A stretch of 11,058 bases of DNA from Bacillota bacterium. GTDB lineage: Bacteria; Bacillota; Clostridia; Lachnospirales; Lachnospiraceae. The translations under genes were made by a program, and so were the position numbers. The DNA is taken from positions 1 through 11,058 of the forward strand of contig JAEWSD010000256.1 of the NCBI GenBank assembly GCA_023398615.1, written 5' to 3'. Position 1 is the first letter of the stretch. Each line of letters begins with the position of its first letter. Shown piece by piece: positions 1 through 7,551 of the stretch. The notes under the pieces are model-generated. The model worked only from the letters and a program-made list of their open reading frames with translations. It was not told where the DNA came from and searched no databases.

Positions 1-23
1 GCGAAACTCTGTTATTGTTTCAA

Positions 24-554
24 TTAGTGCAGGAATTTTATGGACGGAGCGTAGCGAAGAATTGCCTTACCGATAATCTTCTCTTTCTTCACATAGGTAT
101 TCTCCCAGTATCTGGCGTCCTCGGATATGTTACGGTTGTCACCCAGCATAAAATAGGAATCTTTCGGAACGATGTAAGGACCGAATGAACCGACGGGGGG
201 CTCCTTCAGATAGTTTTCCACCAAAGGCTCTGAGTCTACAAAAACTTTCCCATCAATGATTTCAACGGTTTCACCGGGGAGTCCGATCACCCGTTTCAGG
301 TAATTCTGCGTTTCGTCGTCGGGATATTTGAAGACTACGATATCTCCGCGCTTTGGCCCTTGTAATATGTAGGCAATGCGCAGGGCTACGATTCGGTCTC
401 CGGTCATAACGGTATCTTCCATGGAACCGCTGGGTACCTCAGCTTTTACAATTACGAAGTTATTGAAAATAAAGGAGAAGGCCAATGCGGCAATCACCAG
501 TTTAATCCAGCTGAAAATTTCTTTTTTTCTGCTATCCTTTGTTTTGTTATCCAT
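24..554 (-). CDS. lepB: Type I signal peptidase (leader peptidase)
   Basis: Membrane-anchored serine protease that removes signal peptides from secreted proteins on the outer face of the membrane. The 176-residue product has the short Gram-positive layout: a charged N-terminus, one membrane segment at about residues 17-37, then the catalytic domain outside. The nucleophile is Ser44 in PSGSM and the general base is Lys87 in YLKRVIGLPGE; the GDNR box lies at 138-141. The last conserved box reads SEDAR (144-148) where most family members have SxDSR, so one serine is alanine here, while the Asp and Arg are kept. The start is supported by GGAAAGGAT, read on the minus strand at 561-569, about seven bases before ATG. 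The gene is complete and is divergent from ecfA1. In many Firmicutes rplQ sits next to ecfA1, so this neighbour is a local difference. The family call is very secure; the symbol is conventional (sipS/lepB class). Confidence 0.95.
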   Translation of the reverse strand: MDNKTKDSRKKEIFSWIKLVIAALAFSFIFNNFVIVKAEVPSGSMEDTVMTGDRIVALRIAYILQGPKRGDIVVFKYPDDETQNYLKRVIGLPGETVEIIDGKVFVDSEPLVENYLKEPPVGSFGPYIVPKDSYFMLGDNRNISEDARYWENTYVKKEKIIGKAILRYAPSIKFLH

Positions 555-713
555 TATCTTATCCTTTCCGTAAGGTTCTGTTACATAGTAATTTAACTTA
601 TGTAAATGATAAGTTTAATATAAATGATATCTGCCTAGAAGTCAATGGTTTCGACTGGTTGGATACATTTTTTTACAATTACCATAAAGCCGCAAGGTCG
701 AATAGTAACTGTA

Positions 714-779
714 ACCTTTGGGTTATTGTTCACAGCACTGCTGTTTTTGGCAGGGGTGTGAACAAGTAACACCTTTGGG
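714..779. repeat. Imperfect inverted repeat flanked by 9-base direct repeats
   Basis: TTGTTCACA (726-734) pairs perfectly with TGTGAACAA (757-765). The stem extends outward through GTTA (722-725) with TAAC (767-770) across a bulged G, and inward through CTGC (738-741) with GCAG (750-753) around an eight-base loop. ACCTTTGGG stands as a direct repeat on both sides (714-722, 771-779). The structure could be a regulatory RNA hairpin, a protein-binding dyad, or the scar of a tiny palindromic insertion with target duplication. The sequence alone does not decide between these. It lies just upstream of the ecfA1 promoter, so if it regulates that gene it would act as DNA rather than as leader RNA. 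Confidence 0.6.
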
Positions 780-803
780 GTTTTGGCGGAATGAAAAAAG
801 ACA

Positions 804-832
804 TTGCATTTACCCATATAATACATTACAAT
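804..832 (+). promoter_or_regulatory. Probable sigma-A promoter of ecfA1-ecfA2-ecfT-truA
   Basis: TTGCAT (804-809) and TACAAT (827-832) are separated by exactly 17 bases, close to the housekeeping consensus. Transcription would start near 839, giving a leader of about 38 bases before the ecfA1 ATG. Since lepB is divergent, the ECF operon needs its own promoter here. A TATAAT also occurs at 817-822 but lacks a -35 box at a workable distance. Confidence 0.6.
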
Positions 833-876
833 GTAAAAAGCTATAAGTGTACGGCACCAGGACAGGAAGGTAAGAG

Positions 877-1722
877 ATGGGAATTATAAAGGCAGCTCAA
901 TTAAAATTTGACTATATCCGACGGGATGAGGAAGGAAATGTAGAATCCGTTCATCGCGCCGTTGACGATGTAAATCTTGATATCAACAAGGGAGATTTTA
1001 TTGCCATCCTGGGGCATAACGGCTCGGGTAAATCCACCCTTGCGAAGCATATCAATGCCATCCTGCTTCCGACGGAGGGAAGCGTATGGGTAAACGGCAT
1101 AGATACGAAGGATACGGACAAGCTTTGGGAGATCCGGCAGTCTGCCGGAATGGTTTTCCAGAATCCTGACAATCAGATCATTGCTACCGTTGTAGAAGAA
1201 GACGTAGGCTTTGGCCCGGAGAACCTGGGTGTTAAGACGGAGGATATCTGGAAGCGGGTGGAGGATAGCTTAAGAGCGGTAGGAATGCTGGAATTCCGCT
1301 CACATTCACCGAATAAACTGTCCGGAGGGCAGAAGCAGAGGGTTGCCATAGCAGGAATTATGGCAATGAAACCGGAATGCATCATACTGGATGAGCCTAC
1401 GGCAATGCTTGACCCTAACGGACGCAGGGAAGTAATACGTACCATTAAGGAATTAAATGAAAAGGAAAAGGTAACCGTACTGTTGGTTACCCATTATATG
1501 GATGAGGTAATCAATGCCGATAAGGTCATTGTCATGGATCATGGTAAAATAGTGATGCAGGGAACTCCGAGAGAAATATTTTCGAGAGTGGATGAACTGA
1601 AATACTATCGTCTGGATGTTCCGCAGGTTACGGAGCTGGCCTATGAGCTGCAGAAAGCCGGACTTTCTCTTCCGGACGGTATTCTGACGGCGGATGAGCT
1701 GGTAGAAGCATTATGCGGCTAG
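877..1722 (+). CDS. ecfA1: ECF transporter ATPase A1
   Basis: ATP-binding subunit of an energy-coupling factor transporter. With EcfA2 it hydrolyses ATP to drive vitamin or metal uptake through EcfT and exchangeable substrate-binding S subunits. All ABC motifs are visible in the 281 residues: Walker A GHNGSGKST (46-54), Q-loop Gln95 in FQNPDNQ, signature LSGGQ (148-152), Walker B with Asp172 and Glu173, and switch His206 in VTHYMDE. The FQNPDNQ motif and the C-terminal extension after residue 235 fit the A1 (formerly CbiO1) branch. The ATG is preceded at six bases by AGGAAGG (864-870). It is the first gene of a tightly packed run with ecfA2, ecfT and truA. No S component is encoded nearby, as expected for a shared (group II) ECF module. 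Confidence 0.95.
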   Translation: MGIIKAAQLKFDYIRRDEEGNVESVHRAVDDVNLDINKGDFIAILGHNGSGKSTLAKHINAILLPTEGSVWVNGIDTKDTDKLWEIRQSAGMVFQNPDNQIIATVVEEDVGFGPENLGVKTEDIWKRVEDSLRAVGMLEFRSHSPNKLSGGQKQRVAIAGIMAMKPECIILDEPTAMLDPNGRREVIRTIKELNEKEKVTVLLVTHYMDEVINADKVIVMDHGKIVMQGTPREIFSRVDELKYYRLDVPQVTELAYELQKAGLSLPDGILTADELVEALCG

Positions 1723-1735
1723 GAAGAGGAGTACT

Positions 1736-2593
1736 ATGTCAATTGTTGTTGATAAAGTAAATTATATATATAGTCCGGGAACTGCTTATGAGAAGCATGC
1801 CTTAAAAGACATTAATCTGGAGATTAAGGACGGTGAATTTATCGGCTTAATCGGGCATACCGGTTCCGGTAAGTCTACCCTGATTCAGCATTTAAACGGC
1901 CTGGTTAAAGCAACCAGCGGGTCCATCTACTATAACGGGGAAGACATTTACGATAAGGATTATAATATGAAAAGGCTGAGAAGCAAGGTTGGGCTGGTGT
2001 TCCAGTATCCGGAGCATCAGCTTTTTGAAACGACGGTATATAAAGACGTAAGCTTTGGACCCAAGAATCTTGGATTGGAACCGCTGGAGGCGGATTTGCG
2101 GACATATGAAGCCTTAAAAATGGTAGGCATCAATGATGATATGCTTGATGCCTCTCCCTTTGAACTGTCCGGAGGGCAGAAGAGAAGGGTAGCGATCGCA
2201 GGTGTACTGGCTATGAAGCCGGAGGTTCTGATTCTGGATGAGCCGACAGCCGGCTTAGACCCCAGGGGACGCGACGAGATACTGGACCAGATTGCACAGC
2301 TGCATAAGGAAAGCGGGATCACCATTATACTGGTATCACACAGTATGGAGGATATTGCAAAGTATGCGGACCGGCTTATCGTTATGGATCACGGAAGCGT
2401 GGTATATAAGGATACGCCCCGAAGGGTATTTGCAAATTACAGGGAATTAGAGAAAATAGGGCTGGCGGCCCCTCAGGTAACATATGTTATGAATAAATTA
2501 AAGGAACGCGGATTACCGGTCGGTACTGAGGCAATGACGGTACAGGAAGCGAAGAAAGAGATACTTCGTGTATTAAACCGGAAACCGTTTTGA
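1736..2593 (+). CDS. ecfA2: ECF transporter ATPase A2
   Basis: Second, non-identical ATPase of the ECF energising module, pairing with EcfA1 as a heterodimer. In the 285 residues are Walker A GHTGSGKST (40-48), Gln90 in FQYPEHQLF, signature LSGGQ (144-148), Walker B Asp168-Glu169, TAGLDPRGR (171-179) and switch His202. The FQYPEHQLF motif and the TAGLDP D-loop are typical of the A2 branch and differ from the TAMLDP of EcfA1. The gene begins 13 bases after the ecfA1 stop; its purine-rich ribosome binding site (AGAGGAG, 1725-1731) starts just after the ecfA1 stop codon, which suggests translational coupling. The two ATPases are paralogues, so similarity between 877-1722 and this gene is expected. 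Confidence 0.95.
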   Translation: MSIVVDKVNYIYSPGTAYEKHALKDINLEIKDGEFIGLIGHTGSGKSTLIQHLNGLVKATSGSIYYNGEDIYDKDYNMKRLRSKVGLVFQYPEHQLFETTVYKDVSFGPKNLGLEPLEADLRTYEALKMVGINDDMLDASPFELSGGQKRRVAIAGVLAMKPEVLILDEPTAGLDPRGRDEILDQIAQLHKESGITIILVSHSMEDIAKYADRLIVMDHGSVVYKDTPRRVFANYRELEKIGLAAPQVTYVMNKLKERGLPVGTEAMTVQEAKKEILRVLNRKPF

Positions 2594-2609
2594 AAGGTAA
2601 GAGAAAGAA

Positions 2610-3410
2610 ATGATAAGAGACATAACCATAGGTCAATATTATCCCGCGGATTCTATTCTTCACATATTAGATCCGAGAGTGAAGTTAATCGGAACGCTGG
2701 CATTCATACTCTCCCTGTTTATCTTTGACGGCAGGCTTGGATACATTCTGGCCGCGGTATTCCTGTTCGGAATCATTAAGCTGTCCAAGGTCCCTTTTAA
2801 ATTTATATTCCGGGGATTAAAAGCGGTAATCGTACTGCTTTTATTTACAGTGACGTTTAATCTCTTCCTGACTCCCGGAACTGTTATCTGGCAGCTTGGA
2901 TTCTTAAAGGTGACGAGAGAAGGAATTACAATGGCGGTGCAGATGGCAATACGCCTTACGTTTCTGATCGTCGGCTCCTCCTTAATGACCTTTACCACGA
3001 CGCCGAACCATCTGACGGACGGACTGGAGAAGGTTATGGGACCGCTGCGCAGAATTAAGGTGCCGGTACATGAAATATCCATGATGATGTCCATTGCGCT
3101 GCGCTTTATTCCGATATTAATGGAAGAAACGGATAAAATTATGAAGGCTCAGATGGCAAGAGGAGCCGATTTTGATACCGGCGGCCTCATAAAGAAGGCC
3201 AAAAGCATGGTGCCGTTGCTGGTGCCGCTTTTTGTATCGGCTTTCCGCCGCGCAAATGATCTTGCTATGGCAATGGAGGCGAGATGCTACCGGGGCGGAG
3301 ACGGAAGGACCAAGATGAAGCCCCTTAAGTATACATCGAAAGATTTTGCCGCATATTTTGTCCTGTTACTATATATGGCGGCAGGTATTGCATTAAATAT
3401 TGCAGTCTGA
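2610..3410 (+). CDS. ecfT: ECF transporter transmembrane scaffold T
   Basis: Integral membrane subunit that links the two ATPases to a vitamin-binding S protein. The 266-residue sequence has hydrophobic segments at about 25-40, 43-58, 70-88, 112-128 and 247-264. Between the last two lie the family's coupling helices, recognisable by two Ala-Arg motifs: MARGAD (182-187) and EARCYRGG (223-230). These arginines insert into the grooves of the ATPases in known structures. The start ATG follows the ecfA2 stop by 16 bases. Its ribosome binding site is modest (AAAGG at 2593-2597, rather far upstream), so reinitiation after ecfA2 may contribute. Complete and without oddities. Confidence 0.94.
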   Translation: MIRDITIGQYYPADSILHILDPRVKLIGTLAFILSLFIFDGRLGYILAAVFLFGIIKLSKVPFKFIFRGLKAVIVLLLFTVTFNLFLTPGTVIWQLGFLKVTREGITMAVQMAIRLTFLIVGSSLMTFTTTPNHLTDGLEKVMGPLRRIKVPVHEISMMMSIALRFIPILMEETDKIMKAQMARGADFDTGGLIKKAKSMVPLLVPLFVSAFRRANDLAMAMEARCYRGGDGRTKMKPLKYTSKDFAAYFVLLLYMAAGIALNIAV

Positions 3411-3447
3411 ATGCCGTGTCGTGTACACAGGCCGGAGATAGATAAGC

Positions 3448-4191
3448 ATGAAAAGAGTAATGTTAACAGTAGCATATGACGGTACCAATTATTGCGGATG
3501 GCAGATGCAGCCCAACGGGTGTACTATCGAGGAGGTCCTGAACCGGGAGCTGACCTTGCTGCTGAAGCAGCCTGTTGCGGTAATCGGAGCGAGCAGAACG
3601 GATTCGGGGGTACATGCATTGGGAAATGTAGCCGTATTCGATACGGATACGCAGATACCGGCGGAAAAGTTGTCCTATGCATTAAATCAGAGGTTACCGA
3701 AGGATATCGTTATTCAGCAGTCGCGGGAAGTGCCCGCAGAGTTTCATCCGAGGCGCTGTAACAGTATCAAGACATACCAATACAGGATACTGAATACAAA
3801 GTTCCCGCAGCCGACGCAAAGGCTGTACACACATTTTGTTTATTACCCCTTACAGGTTGAGCTGATGAAGCAGGCGGCGGAGTACCTTACGGGAGAACAT
3901 GATTTTAAAAGCTTTTGCTCAGCAAGAACGCAGGTAACCGGTACGGTCAGGACTATATATAGCCTGGAATTGGAAAAGACGGAGGACATTATAACAATAA
4001 CGATATCCGGAAACGGTTTCCTGTATAATATGGTAAGAATTATTGCGGGTACCTTAATTAAGGCAGGTCTCGGCGTATATCCGCCGGGTCATGTGAAAGA
4101 AATCCTTGAGAAGAGAGACCGCCTGGCCGCTGGACCGAAAGCGCCGCCGCAGGGCTTGACACTGAAAGGTATTGAGTTTCCTGAATTCTAA
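3448..4191 (+). CDS. truA: tRNA pseudouridine(38-40) synthase
   Basis: Converts uridines 38, 39 and 40 of the tRNA anticodon arm to pseudouridine in the cytoplasm. The 247-residue length is normal for the family. The catalytic aspartate is Asp52 in GASRTDSGVHA (47-57). Other family blocks are YDGTNYCGWQ (10-19), the FHPRRCN block near residue 97, YQYRI near 110, DFKSFC near 150 and GNGFLYNMVR at about 188-197. GGAG (3434-3437) lies ten bases before the ATG. The gene follows ecfT by 37 bases, the order found in Bacillus subtilis and many Firmicutes, where truA is followed directly by rplM. Here an uncharacterised gene follows instead. No clear terminator is visible in the 98 bases after it. 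Confidence 0.96.
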   Translation: MKRVMLTVAYDGTNYCGWQMQPNGCTIEEVLNRELTLLLKQPVAVIGASRTDSGVHALGNVAVFDTDTQIPAEKLSYALNQRLPKDIVIQQSREVPAEFHPRRCNSIKTYQYRILNTKFPQPTQRLYTHFVYYPLQVELMKQAAEYLTGEHDFKSFCSARTQVTGTVRTIYSLELEKTEDIITITISGNGFLYNMVRIIAGTLIKAGLGVYPPGHVKEILEKRDRLAAGPKAPPQGLTLKGIEFPEF

Positions 4192-4261
4192 CTAACGACT
4201 GTAAAAATATTACAATTATCTGATAAGAAATAAAACTCTGGTGGATTTGCCCGAAAAAAGT

Positions 4262-4267
4262 TATAAT
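4262..4267 (+). promoter_or_regulatory. Possible -10 box upstream of the 937-codon gene
   Basis: A perfect TATAAT lies 23 bases before the ATG at 4290. Hexamers at the expected -35 distance (TGGTGG at 4239-4244, 17-base spacing) match poorly and there is no extended -10 TG. Transcription would start near 4274, right at the ribosome binding site AAGGGAG (4274-4280), giving a very short leader. It may be a weak or activator-dependent promoter, or chance in AT-rich DNA. Confidence 0.35.
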
Positions 4268-4289
4268 ATGCATAAGGGAGTGATCGGCA

Positions 4290-7103
4290 ATGATTCTTTT
4301 AAAGGCAAATTCCGAAACAAAAACAGTGTTTCAGAAGATGATTAAAACCACGGGCGAAAATGTTAAATGGACAGAAATATTTGTTATTAATAATAATGAT
4401 ATTATTCTGGTCGGAGAGGGCAGATCTCTGTTCTTTAATTTTGACAGCAGGCGGGTTTTCAGTAATATTGTGGATTTACCGATTGACGGGGATAAGGCAA
4501 GTCAGATTACAGAGAATGTATTACTGGTAAATACTTTGAACATGATTTTATATGTCTTTGGAAAATGGGGCGGAATTAAAGGACTTACGGTAGAACAGGA
4601 TTACGACCGGCTTAACAGGCTGATTAACAGTATTTTAGGTGAAATCGATGTGGAATCCGGCCTTACGAAGGATAATTTCCGCTTTTATAAAGATGGAATA
4701 CAAGTCACTTATGAAGAAGTGATACAGCTGATATTAGACAAGATAAGATCAGAAGACGACGAGGAAAGCGAAAAAGAACCGGAAGAAGAAGAGCCAGAAA
4801 GAAAGCAGGAAGACGATAACAGGGAAGCTGCTCTTGGTTTATGGCACAATATATGCTGGTCGGCCGGAAGCTTCTCTTTTGAAAAGGAAGAACTTACGGA
4901 AAGCGACCGGGTAAAATCGCGTCTGGGGAATAATTTTTATATGGTAAATTATAAATGCCCTTTATGCGGAGAAAAGCTTTATATGGTGGTTTATCCCCCA
5001 GGCAGGGAATTTCGGATAGAAACAGATGAAGAAGCGGTTTATCTGGCAAGAGCGTATACGTGTAATGCCGGTAATAATTTTTATACTCCAAAACCTCATA
5101 AATTGTTGATAGAAGGGGAGGTCTATACTCTTGCTTTTGAGGATGACAGGGCGGCATATGAGGATTACCTTGAATTGTTGGGCAGGCAGGGAGAAAGGAC
5201 ATCAAATGCTCATTTTAATGAATACGAATCAGAGTATATGAAGAACCGGGAACCTTCACCGCAACTGGAGGAAATCTGTGACAATATGGATTCCATGACA
5301 GAGGATGAAATATTGCAGCTCCGGGACAAAATGGATTCCGGCTTTTATCCGGAGAAAAGTATTGATAAATATTATAAAAGAGTAGATAAAGAACTGAATT
5401 CCAGAGAACCTGTAAAAAGTCGGTATAAAGGGAACATATATCTGGCGAAGGAATCGGAAGATAATGAGGCATTTTCCGATAAGCCTGTAAAATATTCATT
5501 GAAGAAACAAGGGCCGCTATCCGTAAAAAGGACAATTGTGCGGCATGTACATGGTTCTGTTACCGGTGCACCTGAGATTGAAAATACCGATACGGCAGAA
5601 CGAAACCGGCAGAATAAGAGGAAGACGATCAGGAAAGGAAACCGGCTGGATAAGAGAAAAATTCCTGGAAAAGGAACCCGGGAACAGGGCATAGCGCAAT
5701 ATAATTCTTTGGTGTCCGAAGCTGCGTCAGAAATATCCGATGACTTAAGGGAAGCTTTAGCGGCAATTAAAAAAGGAGAACAGGATGTATTTGACGGAAA
5801 AGCGGAAAAGTTTTCTTCGAAGCAGTTAAAGGATTTGAAACTGCTGATTCACTCGGAACAGAACATTGATAAGAATGAAAAGAATAATTATATAGACAGG
5901 ATCGACAGGAAGGAGTTAAATTGGAAGGCTGCTTCAGGCAAAGAGAAAAATTATACGGAACTCTTGTATCTTATTGATGAAATAAAGAATGAAGATTGCG
6001 CGGACAGTGTAAAGAAGCCGATTTTAGATTCCTTAACGGAACTTCTTAAAGATAAGGGTAAAAAAGAATTAGAACATATTGTTTCCCGCATTCCTGCAAC
6101 TATAAGCAAACGGCAATACAGTCAATTCAGGGAAAAGATCGGACAGTATAAAGAGATAGATAACAGCCCCTATGAGGAGTTACTGGATGAGAGGCGTGAT
6201 GCCGTTGAAAAACAGGAAATAGCCGCTTTTATAAAACGGGCAAACGCTGCGGACAGAAACTCTCTGTCTGATTTGCACCGTAAACTGAAAGAACTGGATT
6301 ATGAAGAGAGAAATGTAAACTCATTTCTTGAAGCAATCCATGACAGGATTTATGCCATTGATGAAGCAGCCATAAAAAGAATATGTCCGGAACCCGCAGA
6401 CATTACCTTTGATGAGGGAATACAAATGTACGAAGAGATATCATCGGGAATTTTTCTGCCGGAATTAAAATCGAACATACTTGGAATGATAGACAAACGT
6501 CTGAGAAAATTGAAGATGGATGAATGCGAGCAGCTGGTGAAGAAGCTTCGTAAGGATATGAAATGGACGGAAGAGAAGTACCCCAGAATATTTTTTTATG
6601 ATACAAGAAATAGAAGGAAGAGTGATGCGGATGATACGGAATCCGCAGCCGTTCATAATGCGCTCAATACATATGCGGAATCCAAATCGAAATATGAATA
6701 TCCGATACTAATCTGTAATGCATCTTATTCCATGAGCGGAAAAGCGGGATTTGTGCTGACGCCGGACCATATCTTTTATAATACGCCGCTTACTTCAGGC
6801 GTAATGAAAGTTACGGATATCGAGCATGTTTTCGCAGGCTCCGGGTTACTAAGCAAAGGAATTTATGTAAATCTAAAAAATGGCGGAAAAGTTAAAATAT
6901 CAAATTCATTTAAGTTAATTGAACTTGAATCGTTCGCCGGAGCATTGAATGATTTTGTAAGCTATCTGAAGGAAAAACCGGCATCCAGAGATATTTCCTA
7001 CCTGGCAAAAGAAAAGCATACGGTAAAATGCTGTTACCGGTGCGGATATGTGTACAAAGGGGGCAACGTATGTCCCAAATGCGGCAGTAAGTTTAATGAA
7101 TAA
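4290..7103 (+). CDS. Uncharacterised multidomain protein: helical repeats, PH-like domain, zinc ribbon
   Basis: I recognise no named family for the whole 937-residue protein. Visible parts, in order: an N-terminal alpha/beta region (1-150); a very acidic linker (154-177); a domain at about 182-300 with CPLC (223-226) and, 32 residues on, Cys258 but Gly261, apparently a zinc site missing one ligand; a helical unit (331-373); a strongly basic, probably disordered linker (436-465); four to five helical units of about 45-50 residues (508-753); a beta-rich segment resembling a bacterial PH/GRAM-like domain (about 803-897); and a C-terminal zinc ribbon with Cys915, Cys918, Cys928 and Cys931. There is no signal peptide or membrane segment, so it is probably cytoplasmic. 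AAGGGAG precedes the ATG by nine bases. It sits between truA and the stress-related spx-like gene, 41 bases before the latter. The charged linkers and repeats suggest a scaffold or binding protein; no catalytic motif is visible. The PH-like call is by pattern and tentative. Confidence 0.9.
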   Translation: MILLKANSETKTVFQKMIKTTGENVKWTEIFVINNNDIILVGEGRSLFFNFDSRRVFSNIVDLPIDGDKASQITENVLLVNTLNMILYVFGKWGGIKGLTVEQDYDRLNRLINSILGEIDVESGLTKDNFRFYKDGIQVTYEEVIQLILDKIRSEDDEESEKEPEEEEPERKQEDDNREAALGLWHNICWSAGSFSFEKEELTESDRVKSRLGNNFYMVNYKCPLCGEKLYMVVYPPGREFRIETDEEAVYLARAYTCNAGNNFYTPKPHKLLIEGEVYTLAFEDDRAAYEDYLELLGRQGERTSNAHFNEYESEYMKNREPSPQLEEICDNMDSMTEDEILQLRDKMDSGFYPEKSIDKYYKRVDKELNSREPVKSRYKGNIYLAKESEDNEAFSDKPVKYSLKKQGPLSVKRTIVRHVHGSVTGAPEIENTDTAERNRQNKRKTIRKGNRLDKRKIPGKGTREQGIAQYNSLVSEAASEISDDLREALAAIKKGEQDVFDGKAEKFSSKQLKDLKLLIHSEQNIDKNEKNNYIDRIDRKELNWKAASGKEKNYTELLYLIDEIKNEDCADSVKKPILDSLTELLKDKGKKELEHIVSRIPATISKRQYSQFREKIGQYKEIDNSPYEELLDERRDAVEKQEIAAFIKRANAADRNSLSDLHRKLKELDYEERNVNSFLEAIHDRIYAIDEAAIKRICPEPADITFDEGIQMYEEISSGIFLPELKSNILGMIDKRLRKLKMDECEQLVKKLRKDMKWTEEKYPRIFFYDTRNRRKSDADDTESAAVHNALNTYAESKSKYEYPILICNASYSMSGKAGFVLTPDHIFYNTPLTSGVMKVTDIEHVFAGSGLLSKGIYVNLKNGGKVKISNSFKLIELESFAGALNDFVSYLKEKPASRDISYLAKEKHTVKCCYRCGYVYKGGNVCPKCGSKFNE

Positions 7104-7144
7104 TCGGATCATTGGATATAATTAAATTAAAAAGGAGGCAGGCT

Positions 7145-7498
7145 ATGAGCGCACAATTTATATGTTATTCCAAATGCAGTACTTGCAGTAAGGCGAAAAA
7201 ATGGCTGGAGGAAAATAATATTGAATTTGAAGAAAGGCCGATCAAAGAGAATAACCCCAAAGAGAACGAATTGAAAGAGTGGATTGCAAAAGGCGGTTAT
7301 CCGCTGAAAAGATATTTTAATACAAGCGGGAATTTATATAAAGAGCTGAATCTGAAGGATAAGTTATCCGGTATGTCGGAGGAGGAACAGATTAAGCTTC
7401 TGGCAACAGACGGAATGCTTGTGAAAAGACCTATATTCGTGAAAGATGATATTGTACTGGTAGGTTTTAAAGAAGCAGAATGGAGCATACTTATATAA
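7145..7498 (+). CDS. Spx/ArsC-family thioredoxin-fold protein
   Basis: A 117-residue protein of the Spx/MgsR/ArsC-like family. Members are either redox-sensing regulators that bind RNA polymerase (Spx) or arsenate-reductase-like proteins. A CxxC motif (Cys11-Ser-Thr-Cys14) lies in the first loop of the fold, and TDGMLVKRPI near the C-terminus is the family's signature block. I chose ATG 7145 over an in-frame ATG at 7112 because AAAGGAGG (7131-7138) sits six bases before 7145. The longer form would add eleven residues and place the start before the ribosome binding site. The msrAB gene follows 50 bases downstream, and in Bacillus subtilis Spx activates methionine sulfoxide reductase genes, so a redox role is more likely than arsenate reduction. 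Whether it binds RNA polymerase cannot be told from this sequence. Confidence 0.88.
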   Translation: MSAQFICYSKCSTCSKAKKWLEENNIEFEERPIKENNPKENELKEWIAKGGYPLKRYFNTSGNLYKELNLKDKLSGMSEEEQIKLLATDGMLVKRPIFVKDDIVLVGFKEAEWSILI

Positions 7499-7533
7499 GC
7501 AGTGAATTTGGGTCTGCATATAAACAATATAGC

Positions 7534-7551
7534 AAGGAGGTATTTGCCATA
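7534..7551 (+). promoter_or_regulatory. Strong ribosome binding site facing an ATA codon (msrAB start)
   Basis: AAGGAGG (7534-7540) is a perfect Shine-Dalgarno sequence. Eight bases after it, in the msrAB frame, is ATA (7549-7551), exactly where the MsrA domain should begin (next residues QKEIYLAGGCFWG). No ATG, GTG or TTG occurs in frame between the upstream ATG at 7480 and this point. A TTG at 7544-7546 is out of frame. Confidence 0.6.

Larger units (their letters stand above)
555..876. other. Divergent intergenic region between lepB and ecfA1
   Basis: This is a 322-base gene-free stretch. It carries the lepB ribosome binding site at its left end and a good ecfA1 promoter at 804-832. Between them is an imperfect hairpin (720-773) flanked by direct repeats of ACCTTTGGG (714-722 and 771-779). 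GTAAC also recurs at 705-709, 711-715 and 766-770. Two short open frames cross the region, one on each strand (539-769 plus and 635-826 minus). Neither has a ribosome binding site or a recognisable product, so I do not call them. No clear lepB promoter was found; TTATCA/TATGTA-like hexamers occur on the minus strand near 583-618 but with poor spacing. Confidence 0.6.

Noticed and set aside
726..765. Similarity of TGTGAACAA in the ecfA1 upstream hairpin to the GTGAACC operator arms near xre
   Set aside because: Only about six bases are shared and the dyads differ in spacing; no basis for a common regulator.
539..826. Two small open frames in opposite directions upstream of ecfA1
   Set aside because: Neither has a ribosome binding site or family resemblance, and the plus-strand frame starts inside lepB; the internal similarity comes from the direct repeats.
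3492..3761. Second frame of 89 codons within truA
   Set aside because: It is an out-of-frame shadow of a clear truA coding sequence.
7117..7122. TATAAT just upstream of the Spx-like gene
   Set aside because: A start from it would fall at the ribosome binding site, and no good -35 exists at 16-18 bases.
7112..7144. Upstream ATG extension of the Spx-like protein
   Set aside because: The ribosome binding site at 7131-7138 lies inside this extension and fits ATG 7145; the extra residues are not family-like.
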